Of a DNA stretch of 48,539 nucleotides, positions 8,994-17,671 are shown one piece after another. This DNA is from Finegoldia magna (lineage in GTDB: Bacteria; Bacillota; Clostridia; Tissierellales; Peptoniphilaceae), in NCBI RefSeq assembly GCF_003182075.1, contig NZ_QGTH01000017.1, positions 1 to 48,539 of the forward strand, given 5' to 3'. Under the pieces are notes generated by a model. The model was not told where the DNA came from. It worked only from the letters and a program-made list of their open reading frames with translations, and did not search any database. The stretch's first letter is position 1. Each line of letters starts with the position of its first letter. A program made the translations under genes and the position numbers.

Positions 8994-9863
8994 TTATAAA
9001 TTCTTCAAAATCTTAATCGTATCTTGGATTTGTCCATCTCCAGGATTTTTAATATCGTCAAAATCAACACCCATTACAATAATGATGTATTTCTTGCCAT
9101 TTTTTTCGGACAAAGTTGCCCAACAAAGCCCTGCTTTTTCCGTAGTACCACTTTTGCCGCCAATAATTTTGAAGCCATCTTGATCATAATCTTTCAATCT
9201 ACCAAGAACTGTACTTTCGATTTCAATTCCTTTTGGATGATCCAAAGTTTTAGTAGAAATGTACTTATTGGTCGTGAAAATCTTGTAGAATTTTTCATTT
9301 TTCAATGAATTTTTCAACAAAAACGCCATATCTTTTGCACTTGAATAATGATCATCCTCATCCATTCCCTCAGGATTTTTGAAATTCGTATTAGTTAATT
9401 CCATATTCTTTGCGTTTTCGTTCATTAAATCCACAAATTTTTCCTTGGAACCACTTGCATTAATAGCCAAGCTGTCTGCACATTCTCCGGCAGAGGCAAG
9501 CATAGTACCATACAACAAATCGTCGAATGTTGTGGGTTCGTTGCCATAAAAACCTGCCATTGAAGCGTTTTGTGCAACAAGTTTTTGGTAGCTTTTCTTA
9601 TCTATCGGAGCTTTTTTATCAAAATCTTCAATTTTTCCTATAGCTGTATACACCGTCATCATCTTGGTTAAAGACGCAGGATACACTTTCTTGTCTGGAT
9701 TTTTGGAGAAAATTTCCTTCTCATCATCAATTGAGTAAACGTAAATACAATCCGCATTAAAACTAAGCTTGTCAAATTTATTCTCGTTTGCAAATTTGAA
9801 AATGAAGAACACTCCAACGACAATCAACAGAGTAATCCCTGCTATCTCAAGTTTCTTTTTCAT
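8994..9863 (-). CDS. D-alanyl-D-alanine carboxypeptidase (peptidase S11)
   Basis: A penicillin-binding, DacA-like enzyme that trims the terminal D-Ala from peptidoglycan stem peptides outside the membrane. It has an N-terminal anchor or signal (residues 5-25, GITLLIVVGVFFIFKF), the catalytic SLTK tetrad within PASLTKMM, and KSG within GGKSGTTEKAG. The second motif, usually SxN, reads SAGECAD, a variant of the kind seen in S11 enzymes. At 289 residues it lacks the C-terminal beta domain and amphipathic anchor of typical DacA (about 400), so the N-terminal segment may remain as the anchor. It is first gene of a three-gene operon with an extended -10 promoter at 9888-9898. Confidence 0.85.
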   Translation of the reverse strand: MKKKLEIAGITLLIVVGVFFIFKFANENKFDKLSFNADCIYVYSIDDEKEIFSKNPDKKVYPASLTKMMTVYTAIGKIEDFDKKAPIDKKSYQKLVAQNASMAGFYGNEPTTFDDLLYGTMLASAGECADSLAINASGSKEKFVDLMNENAKNMELTNTNFKNPEGMDEDDHYSSAKDMAFLLKNSLKNEKFYKIFTTNKYISTKTLDHPKGIEIESTVLGRLKDYDQDGFKIIGGKSGTTEKAGLCWATLSEKNGKKYIIIVMGVDFDDIKNPGDGQIQDTIKILKNL

Positions 9864-9887
9864 AATTCACCCCATTTGTTCATTTCA

Positions 9888-9898
9888 ATTATACCACT
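9888..9898 (-). promoter_or_regulatory. Extended -10 promoter of the dacA operon
   Basis: Minus-strand GTGGTATAAT lies about 25 bases before the dacA ATG. It belongs to a recurring TGTGG-TATAAT class in this window. No clear -35 at 17 bases. Confidence 0.6.
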
Positions 9899-9944
9899 AA
9901 TTTTTTCAAATAAATCTCATTTGACATATCTTAACATTTTTATC

Positions 9945-9972
9945 TTGACATTATTTTTTATTTTGATATGAT
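9945..9972 (+). promoter_or_regulatory. Promoter of the 129-residue anchored protein
   Basis: TTGACA (9945-9950) and TATGAT (9967-9972) are separated by 16 bases. The -35 is perfect consensus. Confidence 0.75.
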
Positions 9973-10022
9973 TTAGGTAAATAAATGATTTAGTTAATTA
10001 ATTATATATCAGAGGTGTTTTA

Positions 10023-10412
10023 ATGAAAAAAATAATAATATTCGTAATGATATTCGTATTGATAATTTTCCTATTAATATATTTCTTTCATACAACTAAA
10101 AAAGAAAAAAAAGTAGTACTATTGGGAGTAGAATGTGAGATAATAGACGTTAATAGATCCGACAAAACACTTACAATTATAGGTGCTGAAGGTGGCAGAA
10201 AAATTATTCAACAAGAGTCAAAAATTGACTGCAAAGATTTAGAAAAAGATGGCAAAATAGTAGAATTTAATTCCTCGAACCAACCAAAGATTATAAAATT
10301 TGATGATTTAAAACAATCTGACAGGATTAAAATAAATATAGATGAAAAACAACTACAAAACAATAATGAATTTTTGAAAGTAAAACAAATCGAATTGATA
10401 AACAAAAACTAG
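10023..10412 (+). CDS. Hypothetical membrane-anchored protein
   Basis: The 129-residue protein has a single N-terminal hydrophobic segment (residues 2-22, IIIFVMIFVLIIFLLIYFF) preceded by two lysines, then a polar Lys-rich domain likely outside the membrane. It contains two cysteines (VECEI and IDCKD) that could pair. No family is recognised. AGAGGTG precedes the ATG, a strong promoter lies upstream, and the stop codon lies within the stem of the following terminator. It is a monocistronic gene between two minus-strand units. Confidence 0.7.
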   Translation: MKKIIIFVMIFVLIIFLLIYFFHTTKKEKKVVLLGVECEIIDVNRSDKTLTIIGAEGGRKIIQQESKIDCKDLEKDGKIVEFNSSNQPKIIKFDDLKQSDRIKINIDEKQLQNNNEFLKVKQIELINKN

Positions 10413-10447
10413 AATAAATTGGCTCCAAACGCCAATTATTCTAGTTT
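10407..10447. terminator. Bidirectional terminator
   Basis: Long stem: AAACTAGAATAA and TTGGC pair with GCCAA and TTATTCTAGTTT, followed by T6. The stop codon TAG of the upstream gene lies inside the stem. It serves both convergent genes. Confidence 0.9.
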
Positions 10448-10455
10448 TTTAATTT

Positions 10456-11625
10456 TTATCTTGTTAACAATTTCTTATACAAATTATCCACCATTATCGC
10501 TCCAAATGGTGCAGTAATCAAAATAGAAATAACCGCTACAGTCAATGCCATATCCCCCACTTTCAATCCCATAGATAGAGGAATTGCACCGATTGCTGCT
10601 TGAACAGTCGCTTTTGGAGTGTAGGCTATCATGCAGAATAATCTTTCTTTTGGTGTTAATTTTGTTTTCAAAACAGATGTGTACACTCCAATCATTCTGA
10701 AAATCAAAGCACAAATAACCAAAACGACCACCATGATTCCAGAATTTATCGCGTATTTTACATTAACAGTCGCTCCTACTAATACGAACAAGAATATTTC
10801 TGCGCCAACCCATAATTTATTGTATTTTTCTGATAATCTTTCAGCCAAATCTTCGTAAATCTTCTTCACAACCATGGACATCGTCATTATTGCGATAAGT
10901 CCCGAAAATGGAATCGGTGTTATTTTTTCCAATTCTAACAATAAGAACGAAATACTCAATACAATCAACACTTTCACAGTGTCACGCATGTGAAATTTCT
11001 TGAAAAATTTCACCAACAAAAATCCTATTCCGGCTCCTACGACACTTCCTATCAAAATAGAAAAAGGAATGGCGATGAATTTGAACACATTGATGTCTCC
11101 TGTTTGCGCGAGAGATGTCAGCGAGGTGAACACAACTATGCAGAACACATCGTCGCAGCTACTTCCTGCCAAGATAAGTTGTGGAATTTTGTGTTCATCT
11201 CCGTAGCCTTCTTCAATTAGTCGTATCATTCGTGGAACGACAACTGCAGGAGATACCGCAGCGATTATCGATCCGATTATAAATGCATCCAACACATCCA
11301 CCTTCAAAAATATCGGTGCTAATATTCCCACAGCGCACATTTCAAAAACTGCCGGCACGAAACACATTAACACCGCCGGTCGTCCGATTTTTTTCAAATC
11401 GTCAATGTCCAGTGACAACCCCGCACGAGTCAATATAATCACAAGTGCAATAGTTCTAATTTCAGATGAAATATCCAAAATTTTCTTGTCAATCAGATTC
11501 ATGGCGAACGGTCCGAGAGTTATTCCCACGATTAAGAATGCCAATATAGGTGGCAATTTTATTTTTTTGAAAAATTTCCCCAATATCAACGACAAAATAA
11601 TTATAATTGCTATACTTTTTAACAT
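10456..11625 (-). CDS. Cation:proton antiporter (CPA family)
   Basis: A 389-residue integral membrane protein of the Na+/H+ exchanger superfamily (PF00999 type). It has about 12 spans starting SIAIIIILSLILG, a conserved LPPILAFLIVGITLGP segment near residue 30, an SPAVVVPRM loop and a GSSCDDVFCIVVF segment whose paired aspartates are the expected ion/proton-binding site. It lacks a C-terminal RCK/TrkA-N domain. The frame stays open to 11688, but GGAGG lies just upstream of the ATG at 11623-11625, so that start is chosen. The transported ion (Na+ or K+) cannot be told from sequence. Confidence 0.88.
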   Translation of the reverse strand: MLKSIAIIIILSLILGKFFKKIKLPPILAFLIVGITLGPFAMNLIDKKILDISSEIRTIALVIILTRAGLSLDIDDLKKIGRPAVLMCFVPAVFEMCAVGILAPIFLKVDVLDAFIIGSIIAAVSPAVVVPRMIRLIEEGYGDEHKIPQLILAGSSCDDVFCIVVFTSLTSLAQTGDINVFKFIAIPFSILIGSVVGAGIGFLLVKFFKKFHMRDTVKVLIVLSISFLLLELEKITPIPFSGLIAIMTMSMVVKKIYEDLAERLSEKYNKLWVGAEIFLFVLVGATVNVKYAINSGIMVVVLVICALIFRMIGVYTSVLKTKLTPKERLFCMIAYTPKATVQAAIGAIPLSMGLKVGDMALTVAVISILITAPFGAIMVDNLYKKLLTR

Positions 11626-11651
11626 AATTCCTCCATTTATATAATAAAAAA

Positions 11652-11686
11652 GCTGATGAGATCTGTAAAAAACAGAAGTCATCAGC
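11652..11686 (-). terminator. Terminator after the anchored beta-rich protein
   Basis: On the minus strand GCTGATGA pairs with TCATCAGC around an inner ACAGA/TCTGT stem, and is followed by T6. It separates the 138-residue protein from the antiporter gene. Confidence 0.8.
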
Positions 11687-11736
11687 AAAATTTTTGCGTT
11701 TTAGTTAATAACAAGGGAGCACTTCATTCCCCACAT

Positions 11737-12153
11737 CTATTTCCATGAAAGTTCAAACTTACCACATGCTTTGTTGTAGTTAAAAACCAAGCGGTATTTC
11801 TCGGATTCGTTCAAATAATCAGAAGAATATCCATTCATCTTGTTTAATTCGAACACTTTGTTTCCCAATGAATCTATAAGGCTAACAGTAACGTTGCCGC
11901 TTTCCAATTCATTGTCCAATTTAAAATCGTAAAACCCACTTTTTTTGACTTTGAACACTTTTGTAGCTTTACCGCTAGTTTTTTTCAAACTTGCGTGGAT
12001 ATTGTCCTCCAAAATCCCATGTGTCTGATAAAACCACAAGGCAGACATGCTCCTAAAATATCCAACTCCATTCATATACATAAAGTATACCACTGCAACA
12101 ATTGCAATTACCGAAAAAATAATTAATGAGCTCGGCTCACCGGGTAAATCCAT
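11737..12153 (-). CDS. Hypothetical protein with one membrane span and an extracytoplasmic domain
   Basis: The 138-residue protein has one hydrophobic segment (SLIIFSVIAIVAVVYFMYM, residues 8-26) and then a domain of alternating short strands, including KVKKSGFYDFKLDNEL and VSLIDSLGNKVFEL, that looks beta-rich and might be a small sandwich of the pre-peptidase C-terminal type. That similarity is only by impression. The open frame extends to 12210, but GGAGG sits before the ATG at 12151-12153. It has its own promoter and terminator, so it is monocistronic. Confidence 0.65.
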   Translation of the reverse strand: MDLPGEPSSLIIFSVIAIVAVVYFMYMNGVGYFRSMSALWFYQTHGILEDNIHASLKKTSGKATKVFKVKKSGFYDFKLDNELESGNVTVSLIDSLGNKVFELNKMNGYSSDYLNESEKYRLVFNYNKACGKFELSWK

Positions 12154-12192
12154 AATAAAAAATCCTCCATATATTTCAAAATTTCTGATAAT

Positions 12193-12203
12193 AATATACC
12201 ACA
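12193..12203 (-). promoter_or_regulatory. Extended -10 promoter
   Basis: Minus-strand TGTGGTATATT, about 40 bases before the ATG of the 138-residue protein and just after the end of the pflA fusion gene. It shares the TGTGG extension with other promoters in the window. Confidence 0.5.
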
Positions 12204-12225
12204 ACATCAAATTTTTTACAATAAA

Positions 12226-13731
12226 CTACAACACCAATTCTTCTAATATTTTGACATTTTTAATCACAATGACCTTGCTTCCTATCAAATCGATATATCC
12301 AAGCTTTTTGAACTCACCTAGTTTTCTAGTAATAGTTTCTCTTGTTAGCCCAGAATAATTTCCAAGTTCTTCTCTGTTCATCGCAAGGTCTAGCCTTATT
12401 CCGTCCTTAGTTTCCACGCCCATTGTATCTTTTAATCGTAATAAAAGCGCCGCAGTTTTCATAGTAGCATTGCTAGTGGATAATCTTTGCACCAAATCTT
12501 CTGCAAGTCTAATTCTTTCGAAACTTTTCTTCAAAATTTTAGTAAGGGCAAGTGGTGAATTTATCAAATATTTATTGAAAATATCCCTAGGAATCATTAT
12601 AACTTCACAGTCTGTCAACGCTTGACCCATGTAGATGTATTCCACATCTTCCAAAATATTATGACCACCCACAAAATCATTTTCGTGATACAAATACAAA
12701 ATTTGTTCTCTTCCATCAATCGTATTGTGAAAAACTTTTATCGTACCTTTGTGGATTACATACATGTTTTCGGCAGAATCTCCAGGCTTAAAGATGTAGT
12801 CTTCTGCTTTTAATTTCAAAAACTTCAACTTGTCGATTACCTCATCGTAATCCACATCGTCAATTCCCTTGAAAAGCTCCACATCTTTTATAGCTTCCAA
12901 CAAGTATTTTTTATCATCTTCCATATTAAATTGCTCCTCTGTTATTTTCCTAGCTTGAAAATTCAAAGCTTCATCACGTCTGCTGTCGCTTACGGTTTTC
13001 GCAAATTGTGCATTAACGTATTTTTCAAATTTTTCTGCAACTTTTTTATCCATCGCTTCGACATTTTCAAGGAAGTATTTCCTACCCAAATTTTTGTATT
13101 TATATACTCCACCTAAATGATATGGTAAAATTTCAATTCTTTCAACCATATTTTTTATTTTTCCTAAAGATTCTACAAACTTATCCATTTCTTCGTAGTT
13201 ATCAGTAAATCCAGGAACCATGACATGTCTAGCCCAAATATTTCCACAAAAACCATTAGATTCTAAATTATTTACAAATTCTAGGAAATTCTTCTCTTCC
13301 ATAAATGTAATTTGCTTGTACAATTTGGAGTCGAAAGCTTTGAAATCAAGTAGCATTGTGTCGATATAAGGAAGAATTTCTGAGTAGTATTTTTTATCGC
13401 CAACTCCAGATGTATCCAAGCAAGTGTTGAATCCTTCTTGTTTGAGTCTTTTCACCAATTCTTTTAAGAATTCTCCCTGCAACATAGGTTCTCCTCCAGA
13501 AATCGTGACTCCACCTTCTTGTCCGTGATATGGCTTGTATCTTTTCGCTATTTTTATAATTTCATCTACAGTGTATTCTTTTCCACCATGTATATTTTGA
13601 GAATCTGGATTGTGGCAGTAAACGCATTTCAATGGACAACCTTGCAAGAAAAATATAGTTCTGTTTCCCGGTCCATCGACAAGTCCCATAGTTTCGATAG
13701 AATGCACGTAACATTTTATTTCATTGTCCAT
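12226..13731 (-). CDS. pflA: Pyruvate formate-lyase activating enzyme fused to a Crp/Fnr-family regulator
   Basis: One unbroken 501-residue frame holds two proteins. Residues 1 to about 245 are a complete PFL-activating radical SAM enzyme: GLVDGPGNRTIFFLQGC, the cluster motif CPLKCVYC (CxxxCxxC), TISGGEPMLQ, and RHVMVPGFTDN. Residues about 270-501 are a Crp/Fnr protein: a cyclic-nucleotide-type beta barrel (FKPGDSAENMYVIHKGTIKVF) and a winged helix with MNREELGNYSGLTRETITRKL. A normal PflA is about 245 residues. The activase puts the glycyl radical on PflB, whose gene is directly upstream. The regulator half has no Fnr-type N-terminal cysteine cluster of its own. Tandem palindromes at the pflB promoter are likely targets. 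GGGAGA precedes the ATG. Confidence 0.88.
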   Translation of the reverse strand: MDNEIKCYVHSIETMGLVDGPGNRTIFFLQGCPLKCVYCHNPDSQNIHGGKEYTVDEIIKIAKRYKPYHGQEGGVTISGGEPMLQGEFLKELVKRLKQEGFNTCLDTSGVGDKKYYSEILPYIDTMLLDFKAFDSKLYKQITFMEEKNFLEFVNNLESNGFCGNIWARHVMVPGFTDNYEEMDKFVESLGKIKNMVERIEILPYHLGGVYKYKNLGRKYFLENVEAMDKKVAEKFEKYVNAQFAKTVSDSRRDEALNFQARKITEEQFNMEDDKKYLLEAIKDVELFKGIDDVDYDEVIDKLKFLKLKAEDYIFKPGDSAENMYVIHKGTIKVFHNTIDGREQILYLYHENDFVGGHNILEDVEYIYMGQALTDCEVIMIPRDIFNKYLINSPLALTKILKKSFERIRLAEDLVQRLSTSNATMKTAALLLRLKDTMGVETKDGIRLDLAMNREELGNYSGLTRETITRKLGEFKKLGYIDLIGSKVIVIKNVKILEELVL

Positions 13732-13747
13732 AATTTTCTCCCATCGT

Positions 13748-13771
13748 CAAAAAGAGCATACGAATATGCCC
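13748..13771 (-). terminator. Intercistronic hairpin/attenuator between pflB and pflA fusion
   Basis: On the minus strand GGGCATA-TTCG-TATGCTC, a UUCG-type tetraloop hairpin, is followed by T5. It sits in the 54-base gap after pflB and could end part of the transcripts, giving much more pflB than pflA mRNA. Confidence 0.6.
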
Positions 13772-13785
13772 TTAATAAAATTTAT

Positions 13786-16062
13786 TTATACAAACTCATG
13801 GAATGTTCTGTTGATTACATCTAGTTGATGTTCGCGGTCCAATTGGTTAAATCTTACAGCGTATCCCGAAACTCTTATAGTTAAGTTTGGATATTTTTCT
13901 GGATTTTCCATCGCGTCTTCCAACAATTCACGATCCATTACGTTAACGTTCAAATGGAAAGCGTCTTGGTTGAAATATCCATTCATGATATTTGTCAAGT
14001 TTGTTATTCTTTCTTCTTCGTTTTTTCCAAGTGCATTTGGAATGATTGAGAAAGTATTTGAAATACCGTCTTGATTTACGTTCTTGTAAGGCATTTTTGC
14101 TACAGAGTTCAATGAAGCAAGTGCTCCTGATTTGTCTGCGCCATTCATTGGGTTTGCTCCTGGTGCAAATGGTTCGCCTTTTTTACGTCCGTCTGGTGTG
14201 CTACCAGTTTTCTTACCGTAAGTTACATTTGATGTGATTGTCAACAAACTCAAAGTGTGTTCTGCATTTCTGTAAGCTTTTGTTTTTCTCAAAGATTCTA
14301 TGAAATATTTGCTTATAGATATTGCCAAATCATCTGCCCTATCATCGTCATTTCCGTATCTTGGGAAATCTCCTTCAACTTCAAAATCAACAGCCAATCC
14401 GTTTTCATCTCTGATTGGTTTTACTTTCGCATATTTTATCGCTGACAATGAATCTGCAGCAATCGCAATTCCTGCAATACCAAAAGCGATAAATCTGTGA
14501 ACTTCTGGGTCGTGAAGAGCCATTTGTCCTTTTTCGTAAGCGTATTTATCGTGCATGTAGTGAATTGTGTTCATAGCATTCACATAAACTTTCGCAAGTT
14601 TATCGATAACTTTTTTGTAGTTAGTAACAACTTTATCGTAATCCAAAATTTCAGAATCGTCTCTTTCAATTCCGTCTATTACAGTTACGATCTCGCCTGT
14701 TTTCTTGTCTCTGTAAACTTCGTCAACTCCACCATTAATTGAATACAAAAGCGCCTTTGCAAGGTTTGCTCTCGCTCCGAAATATTGCATTTGTTTTCCA
14801 ACTTGCATTGCAGATACACAACATGCTATTGCGTAATCGTCGCCGTAAACATCACGCATTACATCGTCGTTTTCGTATTGAATGGAAGCTGTTTTGATAC
14901 TCATCATTGAACAGAAATCCTTGAAAGCGCGTGGTAAATTATCTGACCACAAAACTGTCATGTTTGGTTCTGGTGATGTGTCGATATTGATTAAAGTGTG
15001 CAAAAATCTAAATGAAGTTTTCGTAACCAAAGTTCTTCCGTCAACGCCCATTCCACCGATTGATTCTGTAACCCAAGTAGGATCTCCAGCGAATAATTCA
15101 TCGTATTCAGGAGTACGTAAATGTCTAACCATTCTAAGTTTGATGACTAATTGATCTACCAATTCTTGTGCGTGGTCTTCATCCAAAATCCCTTTGTCCA
15201 TATCTCTTTTGATATAAATATCTAAGAACGCTGTGTTTCTTCCGATTGACATCGCAGCTCCGTTGTTTTCTTTTACAGCTGCCAAATATCCAAAATACAA
15301 CCATTGGACAGCTTCAGTCGCATTCATTGCTGGTCTTGATATATCAAATCCATAACTCATCGCCATGTCTTTTATTTCGTCAAAAGCTTTGATTTGTTCA
15401 GAAAATTCTTCACGTCTACGAATGATTTCTTCAGTAGCATCTCCTGTCAAATTTTCCTTGTCTCTTATTCTCATAGCTTTCAAATAATCTATACCATACA
15501 AAGCAATTCTTCTGTAGTCGCCGATAATTCTTCCTCTTCCGTAAGCATCAGGAAGTCCTGTCAACAAACCAGCTGATCTGAAAGTTCTCATTTCTTTTGT
15601 GTAAGCGTCAAATGTTGCTTGGTTGTGTGTTTTTCTGTATTCATTGAATTTTTCTTTGATAACTGGATCCATTTCCAAATCATAAGCTTTCAAAGAATTT
15701 TCAACCATTCTGAAACCACCATATGGATTCATAATCCTTTTCATAGGTTCGTCTGTTTGTAATCCAAAAACAACTTCATTGTCTTTGTCGATATATCCTG
15801 CATCAAAGTTATTAATTCCGCTGAATCTTTCAAGATCAACCTTGATTTTCTTGGATTTTACTTCCTCAACGATCATATCGTTTACTTCGTTCCACAAAGT
15901 TTTAGTTTTTTGTGTTGGACCTACTAGGAAAGAATCGTCCCCTTCGTATGGAGTGTAGTTTTGTTGAATAAAATCTCTGACATTGATTTCATCTGCCCAG
16001 TCTCCATCATTGAAACCTTCCCAAGCTTTTTTGAATTGTTCATTATCGAATAAATTGCTCAT
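13786..16062 (-). CDS. pflB: Formate acetyltransferase (pyruvate formate-lyase)
   Basis: PflB converts pyruvate and CoA to acetyl-CoA and formate, the anaerobic route from pyruvate. The 758-residue protein has full family length. The catalytic cysteine pair is in AIACCVSAM (about residues 412-413) and the glycyl radical site is RVSGYAVRF near the C-terminus. An AAGGAG site precedes the ATG at 16060-16062. The gene lies upstream of its activase fusion, and its promoter region carries two palindromes placed as for class II Crp/Fnr activation. There is no sign of damage. Confidence 0.97.
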   Translation of the reverse strand: MSNLFDNEQFKKAWEGFNDGDWADEINVRDFIQQNYTPYEGDDSFLVGPTQKTKTLWNEVNDMIVEEVKSKKIKVDLERFSGINNFDAGYIDKDNEVVFGLQTDEPMKRIMNPYGGFRMVENSLKAYDLEMDPVIKEKFNEYRKTHNQATFDAYTKEMRTFRSAGLLTGLPDAYGRGRIIGDYRRIALYGIDYLKAMRIRDKENLTGDATEEIIRRREEFSEQIKAFDEIKDMAMSYGFDISRPAMNATEAVQWLYFGYLAAVKENNGAAMSIGRNTAFLDIYIKRDMDKGILDEDHAQELVDQLVIKLRMVRHLRTPEYDELFAGDPTWVTESIGGMGVDGRTLVTKTSFRFLHTLINIDTSPEPNMTVLWSDNLPRAFKDFCSMMSIKTASIQYENDDVMRDVYGDDYAIACCVSAMQVGKQMQYFGARANLAKALLYSINGGVDEVYRDKKTGEIVTVIDGIERDDSEILDYDKVVTNYKKVIDKLAKVYVNAMNTIHYMHDKYAYEKGQMALHDPEVHRFIAFGIAGIAIAADSLSAIKYAKVKPIRDENGLAVDFEVEGDFPRYGNDDDRADDLAISISKYFIESLRKTKAYRNAEHTLSLLTITSNVTYGKKTGSTPDGRKKGEPFAPGANPMNGADKSGALASLNSVAKMPYKNVNQDGISNTFSIIPNALGKNEEERITNLTNIMNGYFNQDAFHLNVNVMDRELLEDAMENPEKYPNLTIRVSGYAVRFNQLDREHQLDVINRTFHEFV

Positions 16063-16097
16063 ACATATCTCCTTTTCTTATTCATAATGTTATATTA

Positions 16098-16158
16098 AGT
16101 ATATGTTAAAAAAGTTTTAAATACTGTGATTATAATCACTCTGTGATAATTTTTATCA
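16098..16158 (-). promoter_or_regulatory. pflB promoter with two Crp/Fnr-type palindromes
   Basis: A perfect 14-base palindrome, GTGATTATAATCAC (16126-16139), fits the Crp-like TGTGA-N6-TCAC pattern. A second dyad, TGATAA-TTT-TTATCA (16144-16158), lies 18-19 bases farther upstream. If the minus-strand TATACT at 16103-16098 is the -10, the start is near 16091 and the first palindrome is centred at about -41.5, the class II activator position. The divergent gene at 16234 shares this region. The likely ligand is the Crp/Fnr half of the pflA fusion, by inference. Confidence 0.65.
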
Positions 16159-16233
16159 TAGAATTCTTACAATCTTTCAATATTGCTTGTAAATAAGTAA
16201 AAAATAGGATATATTTTAATTACGGAGGGTTTT

Positions 16234-16746
16234 ATGAGAATAAAAATATCTAACAGTAAACTAATAATTCTAGCAATTCTAACATTTGTGATAGAAACAA
16301 TCGCTATTGTTGCGACTCAAAATCTCACAGGAATCAATAGAATTTTCATTATAATTTCATTTACATTAATCACAACGTTCGCACTTTTTCTAAGTTATAT
16401 CTTGATTCAAGTGCTTTACAATATGATAATGGATAGAAAAATCGCCGGCGAAATCAGAAAATACATGCTGGATTACGAACAAAATGGAAATTTGGACAAA
16501 TTATTTCAAAATTTCAAAAAAATAAAAGACAAACCAAAAACAGATTACGCAAAAAGCTTGTATTATTTTAACTTGGCGATTGCCTATGTGGAAGATCACC
16601 AATTCCAAAAAGCACGAGAAGTATTACAAAAATCCACATTTCAAAAACACAACCAATCATTTAATCAGATTTTCAAAATGCTTTTAAATGATATCGACAA
16701 ACACGAAAAAGAATACAACGAAACCAAAAAGACGCCAGAAAATTAA
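16234..16746 (+). CDS. Hypothetical membrane protein with TPR-like cytoplasmic tail
   Basis: The 170-residue protein has two N-terminal membrane spans (about residues 9-27 and 35-60) and a soluble helical tail. The tail contains a stretch resembling a tetratricopeptide unit, SLYYFNLAIAYVEDHQFQKAREVLQKS. No family is recognised. GGAGGG precedes the ATG. It is divergent from pflB and could be influenced by the same palindromes, and it ends at a bidirectional terminator whose stem includes its stop codon. Confidence 0.7.
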   Translation: MRIKISNSKLIILAILTFVIETIAIVATQNLTGINRIFIIISFTLITTFALFLSYILIQVLYNMIMDRKIAGEIRKYMLDYEQNGNLDKLFQNFKKIKDKPKTDYAKSLYYFNLAIAYVEDHQFQKAREVLQKSTFQKHNQSFNQIFKMLLNDIDKHEKEYNETKKTPEN

Positions 16747-16760
16747 TTCTGGCGTCTTTT
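16731..16760. terminator. Bidirectional terminator
   Basis: GACGCCAGAA pairs perfectly with TTCTGGCGTC around AATTAA, with T runs on both strands. It separates the convergent TPR-like and metallopeptidase genes. Confidence 0.93.
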
Positions 16761-16761
16761 G

Positions 16762-17622
16762 TTATTGTATTCTAAGTCCCATTTCACCGAATGTATCTGC
16801 GTGGTCAAAATCGTGGTATTTAAATCCTCGTTGGAACCATTCGTTTCTAAGTTCAGATGATCCGTGAGTGAATTTTTCTGGTTGGACATATCCTTGTCCC
16901 ATTTTTTGAATGTGATCGTCGCCGACACTTTGAACTGCACTTATCGCTTCTTCAATATCTCCTTCTTCCAAGTAGCCTTTCTCTTTAATATAATAACTGA
17001 ACACTCCTGCAAAATAATCTGCTTGTGTTTCCAAAGCTACGGAGTATTTATTGGCATCTTTTTCATTTAATCTACGTTGAATATTGTGAACTCTATCCAA
17101 AATTCCTAGTTCTTTTTGGACGTGGTGGCCAACTTCATGCGCCAGTACATAAGCCATCGCATAATCTCCACCGTCAGCTCCAAGCTTTTGAGTCAACATG
17201 TTATAAAAAGTTACGTCCATGTAGATTGTTTGATCCAGTGAACAATAAAACGGCCCTACGTTTTTGTCAGCATTTCCGCAACCTGTAGACACTGCTCCTT
17301 CAAAGAAATGAAGCTTTGGTTCTTCGTAATTTTTGTTTATTTCAGAAAATTTTTCGTGCCACACATCTTCTGTGTCTTTCAACACAACACTTAGCATCTT
17401 TTCAGCTTCTTCAACTTCCTTGCTGCTAGCTTTTTCAGAATTGTTAACTTGTTGTTCTTGCTGTGTTCTGTTTTGTTCATTGATAATATCTCGTGGATTT
17501 CCTCCAAACAAAGAATACACAATCACAAGCAAAAGCAGTCCGACGCCACCGATTTTAACCGGTCCTCCACCGGAAGAACCTCTGCTTACATTTGAACTTC
17601 CTTCTCTACCTCGCCATTTCAT
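16762..17622 (-). CDS. Neutral zinc metallopeptidase (YpfJ/KPN_02809 family)
   Basis: The 286-residue protein follows the YpfJ family plan: a MKWRGREGSSNV start, a glycine-rich segment, one membrane span (GVGLLLLVIVYSLFGG, about residues 27-42), then a peptidase domain. Its CG.....GPFYCSLDQTIY block is typical of the family, and the zinc site is HEVGH in VLAHEVGHHVQ. The later block ETQADYFAGVF holds the probable third zinc ligand. The domain should face outside. Natural substrates of the family are unknown. It lies alone between comF and a bidirectional terminator. Confidence 0.9.
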   Translation of the reverse strand: MKWRGREGSSNVSRGSSGGGPVKIGGVGLLLLVIVYSLFGGNPRDIINEQNRTQQEQQVNNSEKASSKEVEEAEKMLSVVLKDTEDVWHEKFSEINKNYEEPKLHFFEGAVSTGCGNADKNVGPFYCSLDQTIYMDVTFYNMLTQKLGADGGDYAMAYVLAHEVGHHVQKELGILDRVHNIQRRLNEKDANKYSVALETQADYFAGVFSYYIKEKGYLEEGDIEEAISAVQSVGDDHIQKMGQGYVQPEKFTHGSSELRNEWFQRGFKYHDFDHADTFGEMGLRIQ

Positions 17623-17671
17623 ATTTTGCCCCCAATATATTAATCTTTCGTTAAATTATTTATACCCATTT

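Noticed and set aside
11626-11688. Upstream in-frame extension of the antiporter (start at 11688)
   Set aside because: The extension overlaps the upstream terminator hairpin and lacks a ribosome binding site, while GGAGG fits the ATG at 11623-11625.
14882-15154. Plus-strand open frames opposite pflB, clpB, recD2 and murA
   Set aside because: They lie wholly inside well-identified genes on the other strand, with no ribosome binding sites or recognisable domains.
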